Below are positions 1 through 10,131 of a DNA stretch of 64,000 nt, piece by piece. Below the pieces are notes generated by a model. The model worked only from the letters and a program-made list of their open reading frames with translations. It did no database searches and was not told the DNA's origin. A program made the translations under genes and the position numbers. How positions within the stretch are numbered: the stretch's first letter is position 1; every line of letters begins with the position of its first letter. The stretch covers positions 1 through 64,000 of the forward strand of contig MIBZ01000062.1 in the NCBI GenBank assembly GCA_001829675.1, given 5' to 3'. This stretch comes from Sulfurimonas sp. RIFCSPLOWO2_12_36_12 (GTDB taxonomy: Bacteria; Campylobacterota; Campylobacteria; Campylobacterales; Sulfurimonadaceae).

Positions 1-557
1 TCTAAAACCCTAGGAACACGAATGATTCCAAATCTCTCTATTGTTGTGTTGTCGCTGTCTCTTAATTTTATAATTAGTCCAAAGCTAAGGTTGTTTAAAT
101 GCGGGAACGGGTGTGTCGCGTCAATGGCTATGGGAATAATTACCGGATAGATATTCTCATGAAAATATCTGTTTAGATACTGTTTTTGATGCTGATTTAC
201 TTCGCTGTAAAGTTTTACACTAATGCCTTCAGTTTCTAGTTTTTTTAAAATCCCATTCATGCAGTACTCAACCACCTGCTGCTCTTGGTGGAGATATACT
301 CTTATTTCACGAAGTTGCTGAAGAGGTGTCAGTTTGTCGGCGCTTGAAACAATGATGCCCGCAGCAAAGAGTTTTTTTAGTCCAGCCACCCTAATCATAT
401 AAAATTCATCTAAGTTTGTTCCGTAAATTGCTAAAAATTTTAAACGCTCTAGCAGTGGAAGCGACTCATCTTGAGCCTGTTTTAAAACTCTTGTATTAAA
501 TTGAAGCCATGATATTTCACGATTATTGTATAGGTCTGGATTTTTGAGATTTAGCAT
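1..557 (-). CDS. ppk: Polyphosphate kinase, N-terminal part (cut by window edge)
   Basis: Makes and degrades inorganic polyphosphate using ATP. The reverse-strand translation starts at the ATG at 557 and stays open to base 1, giving about 185 residues that read like the N-terminal helical domain of Ppk1: NREISWLQFNTRVL near residue 12, then PLLERLKFLAIYGTNLDEFY and MIRVAGL, which are hallmark strings of the family. The catalytic histidine domain lies outside the window. It follows lnt on the same strand by 58 bp, so the two may be cotranscribed. The family call is strong; only the truncation limits it. Confidence 0.93.
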   Translation of the reverse strand, partial: MLNLKNPDLYNNREISWLQFNTRVLKQAQDESLPLLERLKFLAIYGTNLDEFYMIRVAGLKKLFAAGIIVSSADKLTPLQQLREIRVYLHQEQQVVEYCMNGILKKLETEGISVKLYSEVNQHQKQYLNRYFHENIYPVIIPIAIDATHPFPHLNNLSFGLIIKLRDSDNTTIERFGIIRVPRVL

Positions 558-615
558 TATAAAACCTTATAAAAAAAATTTTTAGTAATAGGGTAGAAAT
601 TATATCAAATAAAGG

Positions 616-1854
616 TTACTTTATGATTCCGGTGCCGCTCCAGTTTGCCGAATGATAGACGGTCGTGCCATTTTTTCGTGCATAAAATCTTATAAGAAGC
701 TTTTGAAGCGTAGGCTCAATTGACGGATAAAACCAAGCGTTATTGCTAGTTGCAATCACAAAATCAACATCTCCCTCATAGATCTCTTTGCGGGTGGCTT
801 CATAGCAGATTGCATTTCTAAATTTTATACCTTTGATAATAAAATCTGTCGGCTTGGTAGCTGTTTTAAAGTCGGATGCCCCTGCAAAAAAGATATCATT
901 TACAAATTTTTCTGCAAATTTTGGAAGAGGAATATACTCTCCAAAAGGAACAAGTATCATCTTCTTTGCCACATCAAAATCGCCATTTTCAAATTTGTAG
1001 GTAACATTGTAATGCAGGTTCTCTTCACGCAATAGCGAGCCGGCAACGATAGCAATATCATATGAAAGAGTTTTTAAATGCTCTATAACAAGAGGAGATT
1101 CATTCATAAAAAAAGGAAAAACGGATTCAGGCAGAACAACTATGTCATAGCCATTTTCAGTTGCACTCTCAATCTCTTGATAGATAATTTGCAGAGTTTC
1201 ATTCAGTGTATCTCTTTTCCATTTAACATCCTGTGTTATGTCGGTAGCTACAAGTTTAATTTTCAGCGGCGCATCTTTTTGGATGGGAGGGTTAAAGTTA
1301 AATGCCAAAATAAGCAGTAGAAGCGAAGCGTATCTGTATGGATTTTTAATATAGTTAACCAAAGAGAGCGAGAGTAAAACCGTTGCAAACTGGTATTTAA
1401 GGACGCCGATGTAACTATCCACAAACAGAATTTCAGGCTGAAGCCAGTTGAAATCTACAGGCTCAAAAAAAGTTAAACCAAAGAGCAAAACTGCTCTAAT
1501 AGCCACACTGTTTGTCAGTGCCAAAACGCCGAAAAAGAGCATATAGATAAACATAAACGCAACGGTTATGAGTGTCTCCATATTGTTTATGCCGTTGTAT
1601 TTAAAGCTGTATCCAATCCAGTAAAACCATAAGAGACCTATGAAAAAGCCGGCTGTCAAAACGGCTCTTTTTGGAATGTATAGAAGAAGAGCCAGCGCAA
1701 AAAGCCCAAAAATAGTATTTAGCAGTTTTATAGTGATGCCAAAATGTTCAAGATAAAGAAATGCGCTAAAAAGAAGTGCTGTTATAACTCCTAATGTCAA
1801 GTCAAACAGTAAGTGGTTGTAGGAGTTTCTAATATTTTGTATTTTTTCAATCAT
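616..1854 (-). CDS. lnt: Apolipoprotein N-acyltransferase
   Basis: Adds the third acyl chain to the N-terminal cysteine of lipoproteins in the inner membrane. The 412-residue protein has about six hydrophobic segments in residues 15-190 followed by a nitrilase-type domain. The expected triad can be seen: Glu in VVLPESVFPF, Lys just before ILVPFGEYIPL, and Cys in AICYEA, followed by the family string ATSNNAWF. It is shorter than the E. coli enzyme (about 510 residues), as is common in this phylum, and ends shortly after the nitrilase domain. It is divergent from yajC, with 101 bp between them. Confidence 0.92.
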   Translation of the reverse strand: MIEKIQNIRNSYNHLLFDLTLGVITALLFSAFLYLEHFGITIKLLNTIFGLFALALLLYIPKRAVLTAGFFIGLLWFYWIGYSFKYNGINNMETLITVAFMFIYMLFFGVLALTNSVAIRAVLLFGLTFFEPVDFNWLQPEILFVDSYIGVLKYQFATVLLSLSLVNYIKNPYRYASLLLLILAFNFNPPIQKDAPLKIKLVATDITQDVKWKRDTLNETLQIIYQEIESATENGYDIVVLPESVFPFFMNESPLVIEHLKTLSYDIAIVAGSLLREENLHYNVTYKFENGDFDVAKKMILVPFGEYIPLPKFAEKFVNDIFFAGASDFKTATKPTDFIIKGIKFRNAICYEATRKEIYEGDVDFVIATSNNAWFYPSIEPTLQKLLIRFYARKNGTTVYHSANWSGTGIIK

Positions 1855-1911
1855 TTTTTCACTCTGTTTTTGGTGCGAATTATATCAGTATTCAGTCTTT
1901 TATTAATATAC

Positions 1912-1923
1912 TTTTTGTACAAT
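1912..1923 (+). promoter_or_regulatory. Promoter -10 region of yajC-secDF
   Basis: TTTTTG followed by TACAAT (1918-1923) sits 33 bp before the yajC ATG and resembles the extended T-rich -10 used by sigma-70 in this phylum, where -35 boxes are usually not recognisable. A good ribosome site, AAAGGAAAC, follows at about 1939. Confidence 0.5.
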
Positions 1924-1955
1924 GCCCCCAATTTATTCAAAGGAAACCTAGACTC

Positions 1956-2222
1956 ATGGAAATAATAAGTCAACTATTACCGTTCGTATTTTTAATCGCT
2001 ATTATGTACTTTGTGATTATTCGCCCGCAACAAAAAGAGGCGAAAGCAAGAAAAGAGATGATAGACGCTCTACAAAAAGGTGACAAAGTTATTACCGCAG
2101 GCGGGATAATAGTAACAGTGTATAAGGTTGAAGAGCAGTTTTTATCGGTAAAGATAAATGAAGATACAACTGTAAAAATAACTAAAGATTCTGTTATTAG
2201 GAAGTATGAGGATGAAGCTTAA
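1956..2222 (+). CDS. yajC: Preprotein translocase subunit YajC
   Basis: Accessory inner-membrane subunit of the Sec translocon that associates with SecDF. The 88-residue protein has a single N-terminal membrane helix (about residues 6-22), then the family string YFVIIRPQQKEAK and a small cytoplasmic domain with ALQKGDKVITAGGI, all diagnostic. Its stop overlaps the start of secD by 17 bp, the usual yajC-secD-secF arrangement. Confidence 0.96.
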   Translation: MEIISQLLPFVFLIAIMYFVIIRPQQKEAKARKEMIDALQKGDKVITAGGIIVTVYKVEEQFLSVKINEDTTVKITKDSVIRKYEDEA

Positions 2223-3789
2223 TTTACGATTAATTATTCTTACACTCGCATTTGTTTTTGGTCTTATTTTCTCCGCTCCGTCTCTTTTACAACTAGAGAG
2301 CGGCAAAAAAGTTACGCTTGGGCTTGATTTGCAGGGCGGATTGTATATGCTTTTGGGTGTAAAAACAGATGAGGCTGTGGTCTCTCGCATTAAATCAATT
2401 GCTGCAAGTGTAAAAAACTTTAGTGAGAAAAAAGATATTATGATTGACTCTTTTAGTTTTAATGAAGATAGCGTAACTATTGCGTTGTTGGATAAAGATG
2501 ATGTTAATAATGTAAAAAACTTTATCTCTGAGATGGAGGGAAGCGTTGTTAATGTCGACGGCGCAAACATTTCTATTTCACTTACTCCTGAGGAAGTTTT
2601 AAGAACAAGCGAGCAGGCTGTTTCACAAGCAGTTGAGACGATTAGAAACAGGCTTGATCAGTTTGGTCTGTCAGAGCCGTCCGTTACACGACAAGGTAAA
2701 GATAAGATTCAAGTTGAATTGGCGGGAATTAAAACAGTAGAAGAGGAGCAGAGAGCTCGCGAACTTATCTCTCGTGCCGCTAAACTTCAGCTTATGGCTG
2801 TTGATGAAGACAGAGCAGCCAGAGTTTACAGCATGAACAATAGCGATGCTGCAACATATGGTGATGTGATATTGGAAGATGCTGCAAATCAGCAGATGAA
2901 ATATCTGGTTCGTGAAATTCCTATTTTAGACGGTTCAATGCTGACAGACGCACATGTCGGTTTTGATCAAAACAACCGTCCTTTGATAAACTTCACATTA
3001 AATGCAGAGGGTGCTGAAATATTCGGTGATTTTACCGGCAAAAATGTCGGAAAACGCCTAGCCGTAGTTCTTGATGGCAAGGTCTATTCTGCTCCAAATA
3101 TAAATGAGCGCATCGGCGGAGGCAGCGGACAGATTTCGGGAAGCTACACTGTTTTAGAAGCTAAAGATTTAGCAATAGCTCTTCGTTCGGGTTCGCTTTT
3201 GGCACCTATTTATGTAATGGAAAAACGCTCTGTAGGTCCTAGTTTAGGAGCAGACAGTATTCGAGCAGCACTGCTTGCATTAGTGAGCGGTTTCGTGCTT
3301 GTTATTATTTTTATGATGTTTTATTACGGACTTGCAGGGGTTATCGCCAATGTAGCAGTTATAATAAATCTTTTTATTATTTTAGGACTGATTTCACTGC
3401 TTGGCGCAACGCTTACACTGCCGGGTATGGCGGGTATTGTACTGCATATTGGACTTGCGGTTGACTCAAATATTATTATTAATGAGAGGATTCGAGAGGG
3501 GCTCCGCGCAGGAATTCCTCCAAGCAGAGCAATTTCCGAGGGGTATAAAAAAGCTATGCGCGCAATTTTAGACTCAAATATAACTCAAATATTGGCATGT
3601 ACAATTTTGTATGTTTACGGAACCGGAGCTATTAAAGGGTTTGCAGTAACGCTCAGCATGGGTCTTTTGGCATCAATGTTAACGGCAATTGTCGGTACTT
3701 ACGGCATATATCAGTTTTTCATGAGTAACATTGAAAAGAATAAAAACTACACGATGTGGTTTGGTATGTCAAAAAGAAAGGTAGCGTAA
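2206..3789 (+). CDS. secD: Protein translocase subunit SecD
   Basis: Uses the proton motive force to help complete protein export on the periplasmic side. The 527-residue protein has an N-terminal membrane helix, the conserved GLDLQGGLYMLLGV near residues 38-51, a large periplasmic P1 region, and five C-terminal membrane helices of the RND type with the motif LHIGLAVDSNIIINERIRE. Two in-frame ATGs (2206 and 2212) lie inside the end of yajC; the first has TTAGGAAG just upstream. Length and order are normal for the family, although the P1 insertion is shorter than in E. coli. Confidence 0.96.
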   Translation: MRMKLNLRLIILTLAFVFGLIFSAPSLLQLESGKKVTLGLDLQGGLYMLLGVKTDEAVVSRIKSIAASVKNFSEKKDIMIDSFSFNEDSVTIALLDKDDVNNVKNFISEMEGSVVNVDGANISISLTPEEVLRTSEQAVSQAVETIRNRLDQFGLSEPSVTRQGKDKIQVELAGIKTVEEEQRARELISRAAKLQLMAVDEDRAARVYSMNNSDAATYGDVILEDAANQQMKYLVREIPILDGSMLTDAHVGFDQNNRPLINFTLNAEGAEIFGDFTGKNVGKRLAVVLDGKVYSAPNINERIGGGSGQISGSYTVLEAKDLAIALRSGSLLAPIYVMEKRSVGPSLGADSIRAALLALVSGFVLVIIFMMFYYGLAGVIANVAVIINLFIILGLISLLGATLTLPGMAGIVLHIGLAVDSNIIINERIREGLRAGIPPSRAISEGYKKAMRAILDSNITQILACTILYVYGTGAIKGFAVTLSMGLLASMLTAIVGTYGIYQFFMSNIEKNKNYTMWFGMSKRKVA

Positions 3790-3791
3790 AT

Positions 3792-4763
3792 ATGGAACTT
3801 TTTAAAGAAGACAAAGTTTATAACTTTTTAGGAAAAGGAAAAATCTTTTTTATTGCATCTTTTGTTCTGTTTTTTATCTCGATTGCTCTTATTGCAACAA
3901 AAGGGTTCTCGTTTGGTATCGATTTCACCGGCGGAACAGTTGTTCAGATAAAATATACACAGGATGCTCCGATTGCTAAAATTCGCGAGAGCCTTAAAAA
4001 AAGTGAACTCTTTGAACATGCAACAGTAAGCGAATTTGGTTCATCGCAGGAGATAGTTATTAAAACTCCGGCATCAACTGTCGGTTTAAGCAATGACATA
4101 GGCGATACGACTAAAGAGATTTTAAAAGATACCGGTGAGTTTGAAATTCGCCGTGTTGATATGGTTGGACCAAAAGTAGGAGATGAACTTCGCGTAAAAG
4201 GTCTTACCGCATTCTTATTGACGCTCTTGGCAATTATGGCAACGGTGACATTTCGTTATGAGTGGCGTTTTGCACTAGCGGCTATTATCGCAATTGTTCA
4301 CGATATTATTATCACTTTTGGATTTGTTTCATATTTTGAGGTTGATTTTAACATAGAGAGCGTTGCCGCGCTGCTTATGATTTTGGGCTACTCTATCCAT
4401 GATACCATCATTGTTTACGACCGTGTTCGTGAGAATATAGAAGAGTCAAAAGAGACAGATTTTGTTCATGTTATTAATGAGGCTGTTTCTCGTACACAGT
4501 CTCGTACGACACTCACTTCACTGACGGTGTTTTTCGTTGTATTGACTCTATATGTTTTTGGCGGCGATATCATGCTCGGCTTTAGTTTCCCGATGTTGGT
4601 AGGTGTAATCATAGGAACATACAGTTCAATTTTTGTGGCTGCTCAACTTGTTGTCTGGACAGGGTTTGATGTAGGAGCTTATCGTCAAAAAATGGCACAG
4701 AAGGTAAAAAACAGAGCAGAAAAAGAGAAAATGAGATCCCAATTTGAGTCTGGAACGCTCTAG
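3792..4763 (+). CDS. secF: Protein translocase subunit SecF
   Basis: Partner of SecD in the SecDF export complex. The chosen ATG at 3792 follows the secD stop by two bases and gives 323 residues beginning MELFKEDK, the usual SecF-like N-terminus; a longer frame from 3756 would overlap secD without a good ribosome site. The protein shows the conserved FGIDFTGGTVVQI after helix 1 and MILGYSIHDTIIVYDRVREN in helix 4/5, both SecF signatures. A strong hairpin terminator follows the stop codon. Confidence 0.96.
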   Translation: MELFKEDKVYNFLGKGKIFFIASFVLFFISIALIATKGFSFGIDFTGGTVVQIKYTQDAPIAKIRESLKKSELFEHATVSEFGSSQEIVIKTPASTVGLSNDIGDTTKEILKDTGEFEIRRVDMVGPKVGDELRVKGLTAFLLTLLAIMATVTFRYEWRFALAAIIAIVHDIIITFGFVSYFEVDFNIESVAALLMILGYSIHDTIIVYDRVRENIEESKETDFVHVINEAVSRTQSRTTLTSLTVFFVVLTLYVFGGDIMLGFSFPMLVGVIIGTYSSIFVAAQLVVWTGFDVGAYRQKMAQKVKNRAEKEKMRSQFESGTL

Positions 4764-4775
4764 GAAATTTCTTTA

Positions 4776-4808
4776 AAAATCATCTCTAGCAGAGATGATT
4801 TTGTTTTT
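4776..4808. terminator. Bidirectional hairpin terminator between secF and the DUF302 gene
   Basis: The arms AAAATCATCTCT (4776-4787) and AGAGATGATTTT (4791-4802) are perfectly complementary around the 3-nt loop AGC and are followed by GTTTTTTA. The A-rich left flank would serve as a U-tract for the convergent gene, whose stop codon lies at 4808. Confidence 0.85.
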
Positions 4809-5326
4809 TAGTGATCTGTATGACGACTTTCAATTGAGTCACTGGAAAAAGCTTTTTCCATATATTTGTCTGTTGTCAAATCAATCGTATTTATAACTAC
4901 TTCATCAAGAGTTTTCAATAAAGCCATAATTTCTTTGTTTGTTGAAGCACCTGTGTATTTTGTGTATATAATCTTTGTGCTTTTCCCGTCACTTATGATG
5001 CTGACTTTTATAGGGCATAGCGACATCATTTCAGCATCAATGTTTGAAATTTGATTTCCAATATATCCGTTGCAGAGTAAAATTGTCGTTGCAGCCGTTA
5101 ATTTGTTTTTATTAAAATCAGCGCCAAATTTTTTAGCATAACCCGCGTCTTTAAATTTTTTAATCAAATCCAGTTCATACAAAACATTCATATGATTTTT
5201 TTCAATAGCATTTTTAAACTCTTTCATGTAAACATCATGCGGAGTTGCAACCTCTTTTTTATATACTTCATTTGCAAATGAAGAACTAGCGAGCAGTAAC
5301 AAAACGCCTAACAGTAACTTTTTCAT
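4808..5326 (-). CDS. Periplasmic DUF302-family protein
   Basis: Function unknown. The 172-residue protein starts with a clear Sec signal peptide (MKKLLLGVLLLLASSSFANE, cleavage probably after SFA). The mature part resembles the DUF302 fold: a helical N-terminal half with a variable loop, then ILLCNGYIGNQI and SLCPIKVSI, matching the family's 'lC...a' and 'lP..v.v' positions, here with two cysteines. It shares the terminator with secF and has its own upstream region. A role in the cell envelope is inference only. Confidence 0.7.
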   Translation of the reverse strand: MKKLLLGVLLLLASSSFANEVYKKEVATPHDVYMKEFKNAIEKNHMNVLYELDLIKKFKDAGYAKKFGADFNKNKLTAATTILLCNGYIGNQISNIDAEMMSLCPIKVSIISDGKSTKIIYTKYTGASTNKEIMALLKTLDEVVINTIDLTTDKYMEKAFSSDSIESRHTDH

Positions 5327-5492
5327 TAAGTCATCCTTTTTTTAATTTTGTATAAGGTATCAAATTTAAAATATATCTATCATTAAACGGTAAAAAATAA
5401 TCACAAAAAAATCACAATGAGGTAAAAATTCACAATTATAAGGAATATTTATAGGACATCAAATGGCATAAAATCTACATTTTAAGATATTT

Positions 5493-5502
5493 TTTGTATA
5501 AT
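5493..5502 (+). promoter_or_regulatory. Promoter -10 of the leuS operon
   Basis: TTTGTATAAT (TATAAT at 5497-5502) is an extended -10 box that would start transcription near 5509, giving a leader of about 70 nt before leuS. Upstream, at 5401, 5412 and 5430, the hexamer TCACAA occurs three times; whether this means anything is unknown. Confidence 0.5.
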
Positions 5503-5575
5503 TTTCCTAATTTATTTTACAGCAGCACCTGTTTATACGGGGAGCTAAAAAAACCGTGATGAGTATTAGGAGAGG

Positions 5576-8047
5576 GTGTTGAATTATAGTTCAAAAGAGT
5601 TAGAAAAGCAGTGGCAAAACTACTGGGAAAAAAATAGAAGTTTTGAGCCTAGCGAAGATTTTACAAAACCTAAGAAGTATATACTGAGCATGTTTCCGTT
5701 TCCAAGCGGTAGACTCCATATGGGGCATGTCAGGAACTACACTCTAAGCGATACTTTTGCAAGATACTACCGTCAGCAGGGCTTTAATGTTCTTCATCCA
5801 ATCGGTTTTGACAGTTTTGGAATGCCCGCTGAAAATGCTGCAATTAAAAACGGCTCACATCCAAAAAAATGGACTTACGACAATATAGACTATATGAGAG
5901 GCGAGTTTAAATCGCTTGGATTTTCATTCTCAAAAGAGCGTGATATGGCAACAAGCGATGAGCTTTACACTAAGTTTGAGCAGGGCTTCATTATCGACAT
6001 GTATGAAAAAGGTCTTTTGTATAGAAAAAAAGGTTTTTTAAACTGGTGTCCGAGCTGCCATACGGTTTTGGCAAATGAGCAGGTAATAGACGGCTCATGC
6101 TGGAGATGTGACAATGATGTAGTTAAAAAAGATATGAATCAATACTACTTTAAAATCACACAGTACGGCGATGAGCTTCTCTCTGATTTAAGCAAGCTTG
6201 AGGGCGGTTGGCCGAAGCAGGTTCTTACTATGCAGGAGAACTGGATAGGCAAATCAAACGGTTTAGAGTTTAAGCTCCGCTTTGATGATAAATCCAAAGA
6301 GAAGCTAAATGACAAGTTCGACGGGTTTAGCGTATTTACCACACGCCCTGATACGATATACGGCGTGAGTTACGCGGCGTTAGCTCCTGAACACGAGATT
6401 GTAAGCTATATGATTGAAAATTCACTTCTTGATAAAGAGACAATCGAAAAAATCAAGGAGATGAAAAATGCTTCGTCAATTGATAGACAAAAAGAAAAGA
6501 GCGGTGTTTCTTTAAATCTGCAAGTGCTTCATCCGCTGACCAAAAAATCGGTTCCTATCTGGGTTGCAAACTTTGTTCTGATGGATTACGGAAGCGGCGC
6601 GGTTATGGCTGTTCCGGCACACGATGAGAGAGATTTTGATTTTGCTAAAAAATATGATTTGCCAATCAAGTGGGTAATCAAACCATTTGGCGGTGAGCTT
6701 GGTGCTGATAAACCTTTTACGGATGTCGGCGAGCTTTTTAACTCTGAAATGTTTGACGGAATGAACTCAAAAGATGCACAGTCAAAAATAATAGAGTACT
6801 TTGAGGCGCAAAAAATCGGTAAAAAAACTACCAACTTTAGATTGAAAGATTGGGGTGTTTCAAGACAGAGATATTGGGGTGCGCCTATTCCTTTTGTTCA
6901 CTGTCATGATTGCGGGATTGTTATGGAGAAGAAAGAGAATCTGCCGGTTGCTCTTCCGGAAGATATCCAAATAACAGGAGAGGGAAATCCGCTTGAAAAT
7001 CATCCTACATGGAAATATTGTAAATGTCCGGAGTGCGGCAAAGACGCTATTCGCGAAACAGATACCATGGATACATTTGTAGAGTCAAGCTGGTATTTTT
7101 TACGCTTCTGCGCATCACCGAAAAACTGGGAAAAAGAGGCTTTTTCAAAAGAGCAGATTAAGTACTGGATGCACCAACAAGGGCATTCAGGTGTTGACCA
7201 CTATATCGGCGGAATTGAACATGCGATTTTACATCTGCTTTATGCAAGATTTTTTACAAAAGTATTTCGTGATTTAGGCTATTTGGATTTTGACGAGCCA
7301 TTTGACAAACTCCTTACTCAGGGAATGGTGCTAAAAGACGGCGCTAAAATGAGCAAGTCTAAGGGCAATACAGTCGATCCTGATGCCATTATAGAGAAGT
7401 ATGGCGCTGATACTGCAAGACTTTTTATACTTTTTGCAGCACCTCCGACACAAGAGCTGGAATGGAATGACAATACCGTTGAGGGCGCTTACAAATTTAT
7501 AAAAAGATTTTTTGAGAGAAGTGCCAATGTCTACAAAACAGACTCAATTCCAGCTATTTTGCACTCAAAGCTTACCAAAGAAGAGAAGTTTGCCAGAAAA
7601 AAAGTGTATGAAGCATTAGTTCGCGCAGAGGATGTTTACAAAGAGAAATATACCTTTAACACGATGATTGCCGGTGCTATGGAAGCTATGAATGCCCTAA
7701 ACCTGCAATCAAACAGTGATGTTTGGAGTGAGGGCTATTGGATATTAACTTCAATTATGGAGCCTGTAATCCCGCATGTTTGCTGGGAAATAAGCAGCCA
7801 AAAATTCTCTTTTAAAAATCTTGCACCGCAGATGGTTATAGAAGAAGTTTTTGAAGAAGAGTCTATAATGCTTGGAGTATCAATCAACGGAAAAAGAAGA
7901 TGTGAAATAGAGGTCGCAATTGACGCATCACAAGATAATATTCTTGAAATTGCTAAGCAAAATGCTCATAAATGGCTTGAAGGCAAAACTATAATCAAAG
8001 AGATTGTAGTTCCTAAAAAGCTTGTAAATTTGGTTATCAAGGATTAG
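5576..8047 (+). CDS. leuS: Leucine--tRNA ligase
   Basis: Charges tRNA-Leu with leucine in the cytoplasm. The 823-residue class I synthetase has HMGH at residues 48-51 (within [19 protein letters not shown]), a zinc-binding knuckle CPSC...CWRC, the CP1 editing domain with TTRPDTIYG, a second CxxC pair near CKCPECG, and KMSKS at about residue 591. The start is GTG at 5576 or, three bases later, TTG at 5579; AGGAG at 5568-5572 gives better spacing for the TTG. It opens a tight five-gene operon with lptE, a GGDEF gene, folC and mfd. Confidence 0.97.
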   Translation: MLNYSSKELEKQWQNYWEKNRSFEPSEDFTKPKKYILSMFPFPSGRLHMGHVRNYTLSDTFARYYRQQGFNVLHPIGFDSFGMPAENAAIKNGSHPKKWTYDNIDYMRGEFKSLGFSFSKERDMATSDELYTKFEQGFIIDMYEKGLLYRKKGFLNWCPSCHTVLANEQVIDGSCWRCDNDVVKKDMNQYYFKITQYGDELLSDLSKLEGGWPKQVLTMQENWIGKSNGLEFKLRFDDKSKEKLNDKFDGFSVFTTRPDTIYGVSYAALAPEHEIVSYMIENSLLDKETIEKIKEMKNASSIDRQKEKSGVSLNLQVLHPLTKKSVPIWVANFVLMDYGSGAVMAVPAHDERDFDFAKKYDLPIKWVIKPFGGELGADKPFTDVGELFNSEMFDGMNSKDAQSKIIEYFEAQKIGKKTTNFRLKDWGVSRQRYWGAPIPFVHCHDCGIVMEKKENLPVALPEDIQITGEGNPLENHPTWKYCKCPECGKDAIRETDTMDTFVESSWYFLRFCASPKNWEKEAFSKEQIKYWMHQQGHSGVDHYIGGIEHAILHLLYARFFTKVFRDLGYLDFDEPFDKLLTQGMVLKDGAKMSKSKGNTVDPDAIIEKYGADTARLFILFAAPPTQELEWNDNTVEGAYKFIKRFFERSANVYKTDSIPAILHSKLTKEEKFARKKVYEALVRAEDVYKEKYTFNTMIAGAMEAMNALNLQSNSDVWSEGYWILTSIMEPVIPHVCWEISSQKFSFKNLAPQMVIEEVFEEESIMLGVSINGKRRCEIEVAIDASQDNILEIAKQNAHKWLEGKTIIKEIVVPKKLVNLVIKD

Positions 8048-8049
8048 TT

Positions 8050-8574
8050 TTGAAACAATTCTCATATCTAAAAAGAGTATTGCTGCTGTTTTTGCTCCTT
8101 GTTGTTATAAGCGGATGCGGATATACTCCAAGTGCTAAGTTTTCTCGTGATACTTTGGGAGAGAAGATAAGCACAAGCGTCATTATCTCGGCAGAAGACC
8201 CTCAAAATACCGTTGTAATTAAAGATGCCGTTGATAGAGCGGTTATAGAAGTATTTCAAGCGTCACTGGTCAGCAAAGAGCTCTCGGACACACATCTCGT
8301 TTTAAAAATGGGTATACCAAAATACTCACCAATTGTTTATGATGAGAACGGTTTTGTTATTAGTTATAGAATGAGTGTTGTTTTAAACATTGTTAAGCAC
8401 AGTAACGGTTCATCAAAAAGCTATAATACCAAGGGTTTTTATGACTTTTCAGTAGCTCCAAACGCTATTGTGACTGACCAAGACAGGTTCGATGCCATTG
8501 GATTTGGCGCACAAAGAGCTATAAAATCATTTATTGCGCAAGTTTCTGCTGAGGGAGCTAGAGCTAAAAAATAG
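8050..8574 (+). CDS. lptE: LptE-like LPS-assembly lipoprotein
   Basis: Likely the outer-membrane lipoprotein that plugs LptD during lipopolysaccharide insertion. The 174-residue protein starts at TTG, carries a lipoprotein signal peptide with lipobox VISGC (Cys at residue 23) and continues GYTPSAKF, close to the 'CGY.P' start of the LptE/RlpB family. It lies two bases after leuS, the position where lptE is found in many proteobacteria, which supports the call. Sequence conservation in this family is low, so the name rests on lipobox, size and neighbour. Confidence 0.75.
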   Translation: MKQFSYLKRVLLLFLLLVVISGCGYTPSAKFSRDTLGEKISTSVIISAEDPQNTVVIKDAVDRAVIEVFQASLVSKELSDTHLVLKMGIPKYSPIVYDENGFVISYRMSVVLNIVKHSNGSSKSYNTKGFYDFSVAPNAIVTDQDRFDAIGFGAQRAIKSFIAQVSAEGARAKK

Positions 8575-8583
8575 GAAGATGTT

Positions 8584-10131
8584 ATGAATATTCAAACAAT
8601 TATTAAAAAAGCCATTAAAAGGTTAGAGATTGAGGGCAAACTTCTAACGCCTGATTTTTACACAGAAGCTTTCTGTAAAGAGGCTGCCAGTGCAGGTTTT
8701 AGGGTTGAAGATTGCGCTAAGTTAGATAAATTTAAATCTATGCTCAATAAAGAGTTTCAAGATGAGTTAAAAAAATATCATATAAAAACAATCTCTGAGT
8801 TAGCCCACTTTTTAATCTCTAAATTAAATAGAACAAACCCCTCACACTGCTCAAACTTATTGGAGACTCAAACTGCATTCACAAAAAGAGTGCTACAAGT
8901 TATTGAGGTACTTCATAACAGAGAAGCCTCCGAGTTGGCAAGAAAAAGCCTAGATTTATTGGGTCGGGAGCCTTCAATTGCTGAAATGGAGCAGTTTATA
9001 CAATCATGGGTTAATTTTGTAGGAACTTACGATGATTCGTTTTTGCAGATATTGAAATTATTTGGTGATATTGACAGCAGTGATTTAAAAAAGAGTGTTC
9101 AAAATTTAAATTTAGCTGATGTTTCTGCTAAACCTTTTAACTCATTTGAACTCTCTAAAGTGGCTTCACTCTTGGTTTCGTCACTGGTTCCGTCTATCGC
9201 CTCTGATATAAATGAGAAGATAGCTGAGATAAGTCAAAAAATTCAAAAAAATCCTGCACTTTTAGAGAGCGCTACTATTGCAGATGAGATAAAATCTGCA
9301 ATATCTTTGAGAATTGCTCTTGATAAACAGAGCGTAAAAGATATGATTGAATCAATCGATGGGGTTTTAGATAGGCTCTCTCTTAGACTTATAGAGATGA
9401 TAGAGAGTTCGGATAGCTCAACTCTAGAGATACAAAAAATAAAAAAAGAGCTTGAGAGCTACTCAAATGAGAGCACAAGCGCAAATTTCAATATTGCCCA
9501 TAAAAAATTATATACCATAGCAGTAGCACTCGAAGAGAACACCAAGGCGCTCACAAAAGATCTTAAAAAACATAGCGGCGAAGTAACTGTGCTTAGCAAG
9601 AAAATAGAGCAGCTGGAATATGAGCTAGAGCAAGCAAAAGAGCAATCAAGAGAAGATTTTTTAACTAAACTCTACAATAAGCGCGCATTGGATGAGTTGA
9701 TGAATGTTAAAGAGGCTGAGTTTGAAAGATACGAACATAACTTTACAGTCGTATTTTTTGACCTTGACCATTTTAAATCGGTAAATGACACATATGGGCA
9801 TGATGCGGGAGATGCAGTGCTGTTTGCTTTTGCAAAAATACTCAAACATGAGGCTAGAACCGTTGACATAATAGGAAGATTTGGCGGTGAAGAGTTTATG
9901 GCGATTCTTGGCGAAACTGATCTTGATGGCGGAGTAGTTTTTGCACAAAAGATTAGAAATAAGCTTAAAAATGCTCGTATGATGTATAAAGATAATCATA
10001 TAAAGCTTACCGTCAGTTGTGGAGTAAGCGAGCGAAAAACACACTTCTCGCTTCAAAATTTGATAAAATCGGCTGATGAAGCTCTGTATAAAGCAAAAAA
10101 AGACGGCAGAGACAGGGTCGAGGCTAAGTGA
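8584..10131 (+). CDS. Diguanylate cyclase with long helical N-terminus
   Basis: Predicted to make cyclic di-GMP. Residues 1-350 are helical and largely soluble with no membrane span, ending in a coiled coil (about 320-355). A full GGDEF domain follows (about 356-515): DFLTKLYNKRAL, FFDLDHFKSVNDTYGH, and the active-site GGEEF at 434-438. An RxxD inhibitory site (RTVD, 425-428) sits exactly five residues upstream, so product inhibition is expected. The N-terminal region is not a domain I recognise. It sits between lptE and folC, overlapping folC by 4 bp (GTGA). Confidence 0.88.
   Translation: MNIQTIIKKAIKRLEIEGKLLTPDFYTEAFCKEAASAGFRVEDCAKLDKFKSMLNKEFQDELKKYHIKTISELAHFLISKLNRTNPSHCSNLLETQTAFTKRVLQVIEVLHNREASELARKSLDLLGREPSIAEMEQFIQSWVNFVGTYDDSFLQILKLFGDIDSSDLKKSVQNLNLADVSAKPFNSFELSKVASLLVSSLVPSIASDINEKIAEISQKIQKNPALLESATIADEIKSAISLRIALDKQSVKDMIESIDGVLDRLSLRLIEMIESSDSSTLEIQKIKKELESYSNESTSANFNIAHKKLYTIAVALEENTKALTKDLKKHSGEVTVLSKKIEQLEYELEQAKEQSREDFLTKLYNKRALDELMNVKEAEFERYEHNFTVVFFDLDHFKSVNDTYGHDAGDAVLFAFAKILKHEARTVDIIGRFGGEEFMAILGETDLDGGVVFAQKIRNKLKNARMMYKDNHIKLTVSCGVSERKTHFSLQNLIKSADEALYKAKKDGRDRVEAK

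Noticed and set aside
1078..1320. Plus-strand open frame of 80 residues over lnt
   Set aside because: Shadow of the lnt gene on the other strand; no start signal, no domain.
5401..5435. Three TCACAA hexamers before leuS
   Set aside because: They are AT-rich, unevenly spaced, and may be chance in this composition; no known motif was recognised.
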